Shown piece by piece: positions 17,527 through 25,705 of a stretch of 64,000 nucleotides of DNA. The stretch is taken from positions 62,001 through 126,000 of the forward strand of contig NZ_JPER01000005.1 in NCBI RefSeq assembly GCF_000753715.1, given 5' to 3'. The notes under the pieces are model-generated. The model was given only the letters and a program-made list of their open reading frames with translations. It was not told the origin of the DNA and ran no database searches. The position numbers and the translations under genes are program-made. This stretch comes from Pseudidiomarina salinarum (GTDB lineage: Bacteria; Pseudomonadota; Gammaproteobacteria; Enterobacterales; Alteromonadaceae). Positions within the stretch are counted from its first letter, which is position 1; every line of letters begins with the position of its first letter.

Positions 17527-19553
17527 AAAGCGTATCCGACTTTCCCCGCGAGATCATCGAGGAGGAGAATGTCTGGATCCCGGTCGGCGACGGCCTGAAG
17601 CTGGCCGCGCGCGTCTGGCGCCCGAAGGATTCAGGCGACGATCCGGTACCGGTGATCCTGGAATACATTCCCTACAGAAAGCGCTTCGGTTCGACCGTGC
17701 GCGACGAGATCACGCACAAATACCTCGCCGGACACGGCTATGCCTGTGTTCGCCTGGACATTCGGGGCAGCGGGGAATCCGAGGGCGTGCTGACTGACGA
17801 GTACCTGCAGAGCGAGCTCGATGACGGCGTGGCCGCCATCCACTGGCTGGCCGAGCAGGACTGGTGCGACGGCAATGTCGGAATGATGGGCATCAGCTGG
17901 GGCGGGTTCAACGGTCTGATGATTGCGGCGATGCAGCCCGAACCCCTCAAGGCCATCGTTACGGTCTGCTCCAGCGACGACCGCTATGCCGACGACATCC
18001 ACCACATGGGCGGCACGCTGTTGGGCGACAATCTCTCCTGGGCTGGCGTCATGTTCTCTTACAACACCATGCCGCCCGACCCCGCGCTAGTGGGGGACCG
18101 CTGGAAGAACATGTGGATGGAGCGCCTGACGGGTAGCGGACTGTGGCTGAAGACCTGGCTGCAGCATCAGCGCCGCGACAGCTACTGGCGGCACGGCTCA
18201 GTTTCCGATCATTACGGCGACATCAAGATCCCGGTCTTCGCAGTCTCAGGGTGGGCCGACGGCTATACCAATACCGTCTTCCGCCTAATGGAAAATCTCG
18301 ACGTGCCGCGTAAGGGCCTCGTCGGGCCCTGGGGTCACACCTATCCGCATATCGGAAGCCCCGGGCCGGCCATCGACTTTCTCGGCGAGCTTCTCGATTG
18401 GTGGGATCACTGGCTGAAGGGCAAGGACCTCGGCATGGACGACGAGAACATGCTGTGCGCCTACATGCAGGACTCCGCCCCGCCCAATCCCCAGTACAAA
18501 TACCGCAAAGGCCGCTGGGTGGTCGAGGCTGAATGGCCGAGTCCGGATATCGAGCCTCGCGCCTACAGCTTCGGGACCGGACGCCACCTCGTCGCAGAGG
18601 ATAGCGGTGAGGAGACCGAGGAGGTGGGCATGAAGGTCCAGTCCCCGGTCACGCTGGGACTGTTCGCCGGCAAATGGTGTTCCTACGCCAACGGGCCGGA
18701 TCTCGCCGGTGACCAGCGTTCCGAGGACGGCGGCGGACTGATCTTCCAGACCCACGAGCTGGAAGAGGACGTGGAGATTCTTGGTCAGCCGGTCGTCGAA
18801 CTCGACTTGGAGAGCGACCAGCCGATCGCCATGGTCGCGGTGCGCCTGTCGGATTTCCTGCCCGACCATCAAATCACGCGCGTGACCTACGGAATGCTCA
18901 ACCTCACCCATCGTGACAGTCGCCAACACCCCGAATTACTGGAACCAGGCAAGCGCTACAGGGTTAAGGTGCCCTTGAACTATATCGCCCAGCGCTTCGA
19001 GAAGGGCCACCGAATTCGGGTTTCGGTATCCACGGTCTACTGGCCGATGGCCTGGACCCCACCGGAATCCACCAAGCTCACGGTCTATACGGGCAAGAGC
19101 CGGATCATCCTGCCTTGCCGCACGAAAAATGTCGGCGGGGAAGAGGAGGCAAGCTTCGATCCGCCGGTCTGCGCGCATCCCCCCTCGACCACTGTGTACG
19201 AACCGGGTGAGCATCGCTGGCTGGTCCATCGCGATCTTGCTGACCAGCGCTCCGAACTCGAGGTCATCGATGATCGCGGCCTGTTTCGCTTCGACGATAT
19301 CGGCCTGACGGTCGGCACCCGTGCAGTGGAGAAATATTCAGCCGTCACGGGCGATTTCACCAGCGTGAGGGGGCAAACTGAGTGGATCCGGACGCTTCAG
19401 CGCGACGACTGGAAGATCAAGACCCGGACCTATACCTGCCTGACCTCGGACGAGAACAATTTCTACATCCGCGCCGAACTCGATGCCTATGAAGGCGAGA
19501 CGCGGGTGTGCTGCATGAGCTGGGACGAGACGATCCCGCGCGACCATATCTGA
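17523..19553 (+). CDS. CocE/NonD family S15-type serine hydrolase
   Basis: A 676-residue alpha/beta hydrolase of the X-Pro dipeptidyl-peptidase S15/CocE family, which cleaves peptides, acyl-amides or esters. The catalytic triad can be seen: Ser125 in GISWGGFNG, Asp246 in SGWADGY and His272 in GPWGHTYPH. The C-terminal jelly-roll domain (PepX_C) occupies roughly residues 330-575. No signal peptide is visible. It overlaps the ATP-grasp gene by four bases, so a ligase and a hydrolase are co-expressed and may act on the same amide or peptide. Base composition is clearly higher in GC than the core genes (45 of 60 bases in 17581-17640). Confidence 0.88.
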   Translation: MKSVSDFPREIIEEENVWIPVGDGLKLAARVWRPKDSGDDPVPVILEYIPYRKRFGSTVRDEITHKYLAGHGYACVRLDIRGSGESEGVLTDEYLQSELDDGVAAIHWLAEQDWCDGNVGMMGISWGGFNGLMIAAMQPEPLKAIVTVCSSDDRYADDIHHMGGTLLGDNLSWAGVMFSYNTMPPDPALVGDRWKNMWMERLTGSGLWLKTWLQHQRRDSYWRHGSVSDHYGDIKIPVFAVSGWADGYTNTVFRLMENLDVPRKGLVGPWGHTYPHIGSPGPAIDFLGELLDWWDHWLKGKDLGMDDENMLCAYMQDSAPPNPQYKYRKGRWVVEAEWPSPDIEPRAYSFGTGRHLVAEDSGEETEEVGMKVQSPVTLGLFAGKWCSYANGPDLAGDQRSEDGGGLIFQTHELEEDVEILGQPVVELDLESDQPIAMVAVRLSDFLPDHQITRVTYGMLNLTHRDSRQHPELLEPGKRYRVKVPLNYIAQRFEKGHRIRVSVSTVYWPMAWTPPESTKLTVYTGKSRIILPCRTKNVGGEEEASFDPPVCAHPPSTTVYEPGEHRWLVHRDLADQRSELEVIDDRGLFRFDDIGLTVGTRAVEKYSAVTGDFTSVRGQTEWIRTLQRDDWKIKTRTYTCLTSDENNFYIRAELDAYEGETRVCCMSWDETIPRDHI

Positions 19554-19682
19554 GCGTACCTAGCTGCGTTTCTAACTTCTCAGTTGCCTCGACCGCTTTT
19601 TCATGGCGCGCCATCCAGAACATATTACTTGCGACTCGTGACAACATGATTAAGCCTCCGTACCCACTATCCGGATATGGCA
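19554..19682 (-). pseudogene. Relic of an alpha-E start and ATP-grasp end (broken copy of the 22.3 kb junction)
   Basis: On the minus strand from 19647 the reading is MLSRVASNMFWMAR followed by a weaker match, against MLSRVASNLFWMAR at the start of the resident alpha-E gene (22274). Just upstream on the same strand, IVGTEA and a stop mirror the IVDMEA-stop end of the resident permuted ATP-grasp gene. The DNA is alike over about 70 bases (compare 19608-19675 with 22237-22305), with a one-base deletion between the stop and start. The frame ends at the stop of the CocE gene. It cannot make a working protein. Confidence 0.8.
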
Positions 19683-19782
19683 GGAACCTATACTTTGCGT
19701 GTTACCGGGTATATTAGTGTTGCTACACCATTCACCAACCAGAAGCATGCGTGTCGTTAACTGCAACCAGTAAGGAGTTCAT

Positions 19783-20148
19783 GTGAACTATCAGGCGATA
19801 AATTTCAAAAACAAACTCGGTCTCTTTACTGAGCAGTGGTCGCCTAAGGTAATTGCCGAGATGAATAACTATCAGTTCAAGGTGGTCAAGATCCAAGGTG
19901 AATTCGTTTGGCACGATCACAAAGACACCGATGAAACATTCATCGTGCTTGAGGGAAATCTCAGGATCGACTTCCGGGATGGGTATGTAAGTTTGTCGGA
20001 AGGCGAAATGTATGTTGTTCCTAAGGGCGTTGAACACAAGCCATATGCCGAGAATGAAGCGAAAGTTCTACTTATCGAGCCGCAGGGGGTCGTGAATACA
20101 GGGGACGAGACCAGTATGCAAACTGCAGAAAACGATGTTTGGATCTAA
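19783..20148 (+). CDS. Small cupin-domain protein
   Basis: A 121-residue single-domain cupin. Metal-ligand positions are visible in FVWHDHKDTDETFIVLEG (His-x-His and a Glu, about residues 41-57) and the second conserved motif near GEMYVVPKGVEHKPYA, with the final His ligand. Such small cupins are isomerases, oxygenases or sensors; the substrate cannot be told. The start is GTG with AAGGAG five bases upstream, which is better than any downstream ATG. It lies in the accessory patch between the relic and the toxin-antitoxin genes, with no clear operon partner. Base composition is closer to the host than the ATP-grasp/CocE pair. Confidence 0.8.
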   Translation: MNYQAINFKNKLGLFTEQWSPKVIAEMNNYQFKVVKIQGEFVWHDHKDTDETFIVLEGNLRIDFRDGYVSLSEGEMYVVPKGVEHKPYAENEAKVLLIEPQGVVNTGDETSMQTAENDVWI

Positions 20149-20229
20149 CTCATTTAAATCCTCTGTCGTTTCGACGATAGCTCGAACCGGGTGGCGCTCA
20201 TTGCCTGGCGGTTCTACAAAGCGATCGTC

Positions 20230-20257
20230 TTGACGTACGTACTAAAAAGCGTACACT
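20230..20257 (+). promoter_or_regulatory. Toxin-antitoxin promoter with repeated GTAC elements
   Basis: TTGACG (20230-20235), a 16-base spacer and TACACT (20252-20257) match consensus well. GTACGTAC and a further CGTAC lie in the spacer and next to the -10, in the place where YefM-type antitoxins bind to repress their own operon. Confidence 0.55.
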
Positions 20258-20289
20258 TGGTGAAAGATTGGACAGTAAAGAGGTATGTC

Positions 20290-20532
20290 ATGACCGGAAT
20301 CACAGTAACTGAAGCGCGCAGCAATCTTTACCGGTTGATTGATGAAACTGCCGAATCCCACCAACCGATTACTATCACAGGTAAGCGGAACAAGGCTGTC
20401 CTGATCTCCGAAGAAGACTGGTCGGCGATTCAGGAAACGCTTTTCCTGCTCTCTGTTCCGGGCATGCGTGAATCTATTCGCGAGGGGATGGATGCCGGCG
20501 TGGATGAGTGCGACGAGGAGCTGGACTGGTGA
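20290..20532 (+). CDS. Phd/YefM-family antitoxin
   Basis: An 80-residue antitoxin of the Phd/YefM family. The N-terminal DNA-binding part reads TVTEARSNLYRLIDE, followed by the family phrase ITGKRNKAVLISEEDW and a C-terminal helix rich in Glu and Asp that would wrap the toxin. The ATG at 20290 is chosen because it gives the standard N-terminus and has AGAGG upstream; longer forms would run through the promoter at 20230. The stop overlaps the GTG start of the toxin gene. The pair probably represses its own promoter. Confidence 0.9.
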   Translation: MTGITVTEARSNLYRLIDETAESHQPITITGKRNKAVLISEEDWSAIQETLFLLSVPGMRESIREGMDAGVDECDEELDW

Positions 20533-20792
20533 CATGGAAGTTGGTTTACACTAAGCAAGCTTCGAAGGATGCAAAGAAACTGGCCGCCAGCGGTCTCAAG
20601 CCCAAAGCCCTGGAACTGTTAGCTCTGATAGCAGAAGACCCCTACCGCAAGCCGCCTCCGTTTGAAAAGCTCATCGGTGATCTTGCGGGAGCCTATTCCC
20701 GTCGAATTAATATTCAGCATCGCTTGGTTTACCAAGTTCTTGATGACAAAAACGTAGTGAAAGTTCTCCGGCTTTGGAGCCACTACGAATAG
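20529..20792 (+). CDS. YoeB/Txe-family mRNA-cleaving toxin
   Basis: An 87-residue ribosome-dependent endoribonuclease of the YoeB/Txe family, in the RelE superfamily. The body TWKLVYTKQASKDAKKL, the phrase PFEKLIGDLAGAYSRRINIQHRLVYQV and the C-terminal LWSHYE carry the expected active-site Glu, Arg, His and Tyr. The start is GTG at 20529, overlapping the antitoxin stop by four bases, so the two are translationally coupled. The system is a mobile-type module in the accessory patch. It looks intact. Confidence 0.9.
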   Translation: MTWKLVYTKQASKDAKKLAASGLKPKALELLALIAEDPYRKPPPFEKLIGDLAGAYSRRINIQHRLVYQVLDDKNVVKVLRLWSHYE

Positions 20793-20949
20793 CGTGAACT
20801 CAGGCTCTATTGCCGATGGTAAGGTGGCTTATCAGCTTGATGGCTTCGACTGCCTGGAATGGAGCCAGAGCAAGCTCCGCGGGATAATCCTTTCGGCTAT
20901 GATATTAAATTCACGCCCTATGGCGTCTCGCTAATAACAGGAGAACTCG

Positions 20950-21336
20950 ATGATTAGCCTGGTCGCTTTAAAGGCATTGGTGATTTGGGCAGGTATTCTG
21001 CTGCTGGCTATTATCAACGGTGTGCTGCGCGAATCTGTGCTTATGCCAGCGCTCGGAACCCCGGCAGCTCTCATACTGAGTGGGTTGCTGCTTTGCGCCT
21101 TGATTATTGGCGTGGCTTACTTTTCGCTTCCCTGGTTACAAATCCAGCGGCCTGTTGAGCTGGGCTGGCTCGCACTTACCCTCGCGTTCGAGTTTTCATT
21201 TGGGCTCTGGCAAGGCAAGTCATGGCCTGAGTTGCTGGAGGCCTACACCTTCACAGGTGGCAATATATGGCTTATTGTCCTCGCCGTGACAGCACTCGCA
21301 CCTTACATTGCCGCTAAGCTCAGGGGCTGGGCTTAG
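20950..21336 (+). CDS. Small four-helix inner-membrane protein, unknown function
   Basis: A 128-residue, very hydrophobic protein with four likely membrane segments (about residues 5-25, 37-58, 68-88 and 100-120). I do not recognise a named family. A GGAGAA ribosome site precedes the ATG. It is convergent with the alpha-E gene, whose 3' end is 17 bases away. The 157 bases between the toxin gene and this start hold only a dubious 46-codon frame from 20794. Confidence 0.6.
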   Translation: MISLVALKALVIWAGILLLAIINGVLRESVLMPALGTPAALILSGLLLCALIIGVAYFSLPWLQIQRPVELGWLALTLAFEFSFGLWQGKSWPELLEAYTFTGGNIWLIVLAVTALAPYIAAKLRGWA

Positions 21337-21353
21337 CGGCTCGCTGGCGGACT

Positions 21354-22274
21354 TTAAAAGTACGTCTCATCAATCTCCTCAGCAATCTTAATCAACCCCA
21401 CCTGCATCTCATCAATAAATTCGTGCAGGCTTCCCTGTTTTAGTGATTGCGGTTTGCCGTCAGACAGCCTGGACTGCAGCGTGTCGACCGCCTTAATGGC
21501 GTTCTCGTTGTGCGGCAGGTCATGCAGCAGCGACTTCGCCTGTTTGAGGGTGTGCGCCAACGAACGCGGAAAGCGTTCCTCCAGGAACAGGAACTTGAGT
21601 ACATCGGGGCGGTTGATACGCAGGCGAACTTTCTGCCGGTACATTTGGTATGCCGACATGGATTTGAGTACGCCCATCCACTGAATGTTTTCAAAAGCCG
21701 GCTGTTCATCATTGAGTTCAGGTAGCAGGCTCGCTGAACGCACATCAATAATCCGCGTACTCATATCCCCGCGCTCAAGGTTGCGGCCCAGGCGCAGAAA
21801 GGCATAACCTTCATCATGGGTCATAATACCGGCCAATATGCCAGTGAGGGTCTGATTAGAGCGGATTACAGCGGTCAGCGACTCATAGCGGTGACGGCGG
21901 CCGACCATCGATGCGCGGTTTTGCATGGCCGACAGGTATAGAGCATTGATCTGCTCCCAGCTTTCGGTAGGGATAATTTCCCTGACTGTACGGGCGTTTT
22001 CCCTCGCCATGGTCAGCGAGTTGATAATCGAGCTGGGGTTGTGCTTATCCGTGACCATAAATTTGACCACGCTGTGTTCATCGGCTTGCTCGTAGTGCTC
22101 GTAAAAATCGTCCCGGGCCGACAGAATATCGATAATCGGCTCCCAACCCAGCTTTACCGTTGTGGGTAAATCCATGAGCAGGTGCGAGTTTACGTTGATC
22201 AGCCGGGCGGTGTTTTCAGCCCGCTCTAAGTACCTGGCCATCCAGAATAGATTGCTTGCTACACGTGACAACAT
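21354..22274 (-). CDS. Alpha-E domain protein (DUF403) of the Anbu cluster
   Basis: A 306-residue helical protein of the alpha-E (DUF403) family, beginning MLSRVASNLFWMARYLERAENTARLIN, the hallmark N-terminus. It contains RHRYESLTAVIRSNQTL and FLRLGRNLERGDMSTRIID, also typical. Alpha-E proteins occur with circularly permuted ATP-grasp enzymes, Anbu peptidases and transglutaminase-like proteins, where a role in making or trimming peptide tags has been proposed (Iyer and colleagues, comparative genomics). Its start is three bases after the stop of the ATP-grasp gene, so they are one unit. A damaged copy of this start lies at 19554-19647. Confidence 0.9.
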   Translation of the reverse strand: MLSRVASNLFWMARYLERAENTARLINVNSHLLMDLPTTVKLGWEPIIDILSARDDFYEHYEQADEHSVVKFMVTDKHNPSSIINSLTMARENARTVREIIPTESWEQINALYLSAMQNRASMVGRRHRYESLTAVIRSNQTLTGILAGIMTHDEGYAFLRLGRNLERGDMSTRIIDVRSASLLPELNDEQPAFENIQWMGVLKSMSAYQMYRQKVRLRINRPDVLKFLFLEERFPRSLAHTLKQAKSLLHDLPHNENAIKAVDTLQSRLSDGKPQSLKQGSLHEFIDEMQVGLIKIAEEIDETYF

Positions 22275-22277
22275 TGA

Positions 22278-23729
22278 TTAAGCCTCCATATCTACTATCC
22301 AGGTATCCTTACTGCCCCCGCCTTGCGACGAGTTGACGACGATAGATCCTTTGCGCAGGGCCACTCGAGTGAGCCCGCCCATAGTGACTTTGATATCTTT
22401 GCCACTTAATACAAACGGCCGTAGATCCAAATGCCGTGGTTCCGCTTTGTTCTCAATCATAGTCGGTGCCGTGGACAGCATTAGCATTGGCTGGGCCACG
22501 TAATTGCGTGGGTCTTTGCGAACCAGGCGCTTAAACTTTTCACATTCTGCTTTAGTGGCATGAGGACCGATCAACATGCCGTAACCACCGGACTCATTGG
22601 CCGGTTTGACCACCATGTTATGGATGTTTTCAATCACATAGTCGCGTTCATCTTTATTGATACACTTGTAGGTGGGTACGTTCGGAATCAGCGGATCTTC
22701 CTCCAGATAGTACCTGATAATGTCAGGCACAAAGGCATAGACCACCTTATCATCCGCAACGCCTGACCCCGGCGCATTAGCCAGAGCCACGTTGCCGGCC
22801 TGCCAGGCCCGCATCAGCCCCGGAACACCTAGCATCGAATCGGGGTTAAATACTTCAGGGTCGATAAAATGGTCGTCAACGCGGCGGTAAATAACATCCA
22901 CGCGGGTCGGCCCCTCGATAGTGCGCATATAAACCACATCGTCCTCATCGACAAACATATCCCGCCCTTCAACCACCTCCGCGCCCATCTGCTGGGCCAG
23001 GTAAGCATGCTCAAAATACGCTGAGTTGTAGATACCCGGGGTCAGTATCACGATTTCCGGCTGCTCAATGTCTCGCGGCGATAGCTCACAGAGCATGTCA
23101 TAGAGGTGAGAAGGGTAATCGTCTACCGGTAGAATACTGTATTGCTGGAACATTTCGGGGAAGACCCGCTTCATGACTTTGCGGTTTTCAAGCATGTAGG
23201 ACACGCCGGAAGGCACCCGTAAATTATCTTCAAGCACATAAACGGTGCCGTCGTTATCCCGGACCAGATCCGAGCCGCAAATATGCGCCCATACGCCCAA
23301 CGGCGGGTGAACACCCTTGCATTCAGGCAAAAAGTTCTTTGATTTATTCAGCAGGTCGGCGGGGAATACGCCGTCTTTGATAATGTTTTGGTCGTTGTAC
23401 AGATCGTCAATAAACATGTTAAGGGCTTTGACGCGCTGTTTCAGCCCGGCCTCGATCTTTAACCATTCCTGCTTGTCGATAATTCGGGGAATAATGTCAA
23501 AGGGCCAGGCACGGTCGATAGAGCCTTCGTCTTCGTGATAGACCCGGAAGCTGATGCCCATTACGTGGATGGCAGACTCTGCGGCAACCTTAAACTCTTC
23601 GATATCCTGATCCGACAGGCCGCGCAAATAGCTACATATAATTTCGGCTGCAGCACGCGGTTTTCCTGACGCTCGTAATAACTCATCGTACAAGTTCGTT
23701 ACTTTATAGCTTCCCCAGCGAATGGTCAT
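22278..23729 (-). CDS. Circularly permuted ATP-grasp (type 2) enzyme of the Anbu cluster
   Basis: A 483-residue protein of the circularly permuted ATP-grasp family (DUF404/DUF407), predicted to form amide bonds with ATP. Visible motifs include EDNLRVPSGVSYMLENR near residue 150, ILTPGIYNSAYFEHAYLAQQMG, VDVIYRRVDD and VVKPANESGGYGMLIG, all typical of the family. The ATG at 23729 has GGGAG upstream and gives the common start MTIRWGSY. An upstream start at 23795 would add 22 residues not seen in relatives. It is the first gene of a two-gene unit with the alpha-E gene and is divergent from the Anbu gene across 147 bases. Confidence 0.9.
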   Translation of the reverse strand: MTIRWGSYKVTNLYDELLRASGKPRAAAEIICSYLRGLSDQDIEEFKVAAESAIHVMGISFRVYHEDEGSIDRAWPFDIIPRIIDKQEWLKIEAGLKQRVKALNMFIDDLYNDQNIIKDGVFPADLLNKSKNFLPECKGVHPPLGVWAHICGSDLVRDNDGTVYVLEDNLRVPSGVSYMLENRKVMKRVFPEMFQQYSILPVDDYPSHLYDMLCELSPRDIEQPEIVILTPGIYNSAYFEHAYLAQQMGAEVVEGRDMFVDEDDVVYMRTIEGPTRVDVIYRRVDDHFIDPEVFNPDSMLGVPGLMRAWQAGNVALANAPGSGVADDKVVYAFVPDIIRYYLEEDPLIPNVPTYKCINKDERDYVIENIHNMVVKPANESGGYGMLIGPHATKAECEKFKRLVRKDPRNYVAQPMLMLSTAPTMIENKAEPRHLDLRPFVLSGKDIKVTMGGLTRVALRKGSIVVNSSQGGGSKDTWIVDMEA

Positions 23730-23876
23730 GCACAACTCCCTCTGGTGTTTTATTGAGCAGCTATAACCATAGTGGCAATTCAGTGAAAAAGACAAAATGG
23801 TTTGTTTTTATTTCTGGTTGCATAGAGAATACGAGGAATTAGGCTGAACCTCAGCCGAGATTTCTGGAGTTTGTTT

Positions 23877-24617
23877 GTGACTTATTGTTTGGCAATCCGT
23901 GTTAACAAAGGCCTGGTTTTTGCGTCGGATTCGCGCACCAACGCAGGCGTCGATTATGTGGCTACCTACAGTAAAATGAATCGCTTTGCCTGGGAGGGGG
24001 AACGCACTCTGGTGCTGCTTTCAGCGGGTAGCCTGGCAACTTCGCAGGCGGTGGTCAACGCCATCAATTCCGATCTGGAAGATCCCGACGCACTCTTTAA
24101 TCTGCGCAAAGGCAAGCATCTGTATGATGTTGCCAGTTACATCGGCAGTTTGAGTCAACGCGAGCAGCTACAGCATGCGCCGGCGCTCGAGAAGAGTAAT
24201 TCCAGCGCCGAAGCGAGTTTTATTCTCGGCGGCCAGATTGCTGATAATCCTTGTGAAATCTATATGATTTATCCGCAAGGCAATTATATCAGCGCATCCG
24301 ACGATACCCCGTATTTGCAGATCGGTGAAAATAAGTATGGTAAGCCGATTCTGGATCGCATTATCACGCCCAACACATCTTTAGAAGACGCTGCCCGCTG
24401 TGCCATGGTTTCGCTTGATTCTACCGTGCGCAGTAACATCAGCGTGGGCTTACCTATTGAGGTAGCGATGTATACCTGCGGCAGCCTGGAAACTCCCTGG
24501 CACAATAAATATCGCGCGTTTAGCCCCATGTATAAATCCATGCAAAAACAGTGGAATGAGGGGCTGCGACAGGCATTTTCCGGCCTGCCGCGGTTCGACT
24601 GGGAAAAAGAAGATTAG
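23877..24617 (+). CDS. Anbu: ancestral beta-subunit proteasome-type peptidase
   Basis: A 246-residue proteasome-family (Ntn-hydrolase) protein of the Anbu type, a self-assembling bacterial relative of the 20S beta subunit. With the GTG start at 23877, Thr2 becomes the N-terminal nucleophile after removal of fMet (TYCLAIRVNKGLVFASDSRTNAG), as in other Anbu proteins. GGAG lies seven bases upstream of this GTG, so I prefer it over the TTG at 23871. Asp and Lys/Arg partners of the active site are present in ASDSRTNA. The gene is divergent from the ATP-grasp/alpha-E unit and overlaps the convergent metallopeptidase gene by four bases. Confidence 0.92.
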   Translation: MTYCLAIRVNKGLVFASDSRTNAGVDYVATYSKMNRFAWEGERTLVLLSAGSLATSQAVVNAINSDLEDPDALFNLRKGKHLYDVASYIGSLSQREQLQHAPALEKSNSSAEASFILGGQIADNPCEIYMIYPQGNYISASDDTPYLQIGENKYGKPILDRIITPNTSLEDAARCAMVSLDSTVRSNISVGLPIEVAMYTCGSLETPWHNKYRAFSPMYKSMQKQWNEGLRQAFSGLPRFDWEKED

Positions 24618-25705
24618 TTTGGATTGCTATAAGCTGTGCTGATCACCTTGTGAACAAAGCGTAATTTATCGATGGCGCTGGAAGACAGGACAAACGGATA
24701 GGCATCATCCAGCCCCATACTGCGGTTGAGTGCGTTGAGTACCGCCGTTAGCCGGCACCAGTCGTTATACAGCTGATTAAAATGCGCTGCGCTTCTGGCT
24801 TCATCACTTTGCGGTAACTGCTGCAGCGGGTCGATGACCTGATGCGAGGATACGCTGAAATCAAAATCACTGGCGGTTTCCAGGGTATCGACCATATGCA
24901 GGTAATGCGCCCAGGTTTCTGCCCAGTCCTCCCAGGGGTGCATGCTGGCATAGGCACTCACCCATACTTTGTGCCAGTCCGCAGTAGGGCCGTTCTGATA
25001 ATAGTTTTGCAGAGCATAGGTATAGTTGAGGCTCTCATCCCCAAAAAGCTCACGAAACTCACTAAGCCAATGGCTATTACGGACCAATCTATCCCAGTAA
25101 TAGTGACCGGATTCATGGCGAACATGCCCAAGCAGCGTGCGATATTGCTCGTTCATTTCTTCGCGTATTTTCATCCGCGAGCTGGCTTCTGCCTCTCTCA
25201 GATTGAGCGTAATAATGCCGGCATTGTGGCCAGTGGTAACGAAGTTTTTAACGGTAAGCTCATTGCCATAGTCGTCTTCAGTTTCGTCTTCGAGAAACTC
25301 AAAGCCCAGGCCATGCTGTGGATCCTGATAGCGTGATACCACCGGCAGCTCCAATTTGTAAAGGGTATAGAGCAGCCGTCGTTTGGCCTGCTCCATACGC
25401 GACCAAAGCTGCCGGTTCTCTGGCTGATCCAGATTGGGAATAGTGCGGGTTAACTGGCAGGAAGCACACAGATCGCCAGACTCTTCGGCCGGAACCATCC
25501 AGTTACACACATCCTGCACCGAATAATTTATGCACTGCCGGTACAGTCGACCATTATCTGCGGCGCGCCAGACGCCTTCCGCATGCCGGGTAAAGGCACT
25601 CAGCTTCTTTTCATCGGGCATAAAGCCCAGCATCAGCCCGCACACCACGCAACGGGTGTTGGCAAAATGCAGCGTATTACCGCACTGACATGAGAAAGTT
25701 CGCAT
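24614..25705 (-). CDS. Zinc-ribbon zincin-like metallopeptidase (DUF2248 type)
   Basis: A 363-residue predicted metallopeptidase. The N-terminus carries a zinc ribbon (CQCGN and CVVCG, about residues 6-22) and a second Cys set (CNW and CASC, near residues 67-83). The zincin motif is HESGH at about residue 195, in VRHESGHYYWDRL. The overall match is to the DUF2248/putative zinc-binding metallopeptidase family. Such genes are recurrent neighbours of Anbu, alpha-E and permuted ATP-grasp genes. It is convergent with and overlaps the Anbu gene by four bases. The catalytic role and substrate are unknown. No signal peptide is seen. Confidence 0.85.
   Translation of the reverse strand: MRTFSCQCGNTLHFANTRCVVCGLMLGFMPDEKKLSAFTRHAEGVWRAADNGRLYRQCINYSVQDVCNWMVPAEESGDLCASCQLTRTIPNLDQPENRQLWSRMEQAKRRLLYTLYKLELPVVSRYQDPQHGLGFEFLEDETEDDYGNELTVKNFVTTGHNAGIITLNLREAEASSRMKIREEMNEQYRTLLGHVRHESGHYYWDRLVRNSHWLSEFRELFGDESLNYTYALQNYYQNGPTADWHKVWVSAYASMHPWEDWAETWAHYLHMVDTLETASDFDFSVSSHQVIDPLQQLPQSDEARSAAHFNQLYNDWCRLTAVLNALNRSMGLDDAYPFVLSSSAIDKLRFVHKVISTAYSNPN

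Noticed and set aside
18285-18929. Long minus-strand frame of 214 codons inside the CocE hydrolase gene
   Set aside because: Also an antisense shadow in GC-rich coding sequence, with no family signal.
20794-20934. 46-codon frame directly after the toxin gene
   Set aside because: No ribosome site and no recognised family; it starts two bases after the toxin stop with GTG. It could be chance, so it is not listed as a gene.
16046-21353. Search for attachment-site repeats of the tRNA-Ile2 3' end
   Set aside because: I found no second copy of the tRNA end in this interval, so I do not call an integrated island with defined att sites.
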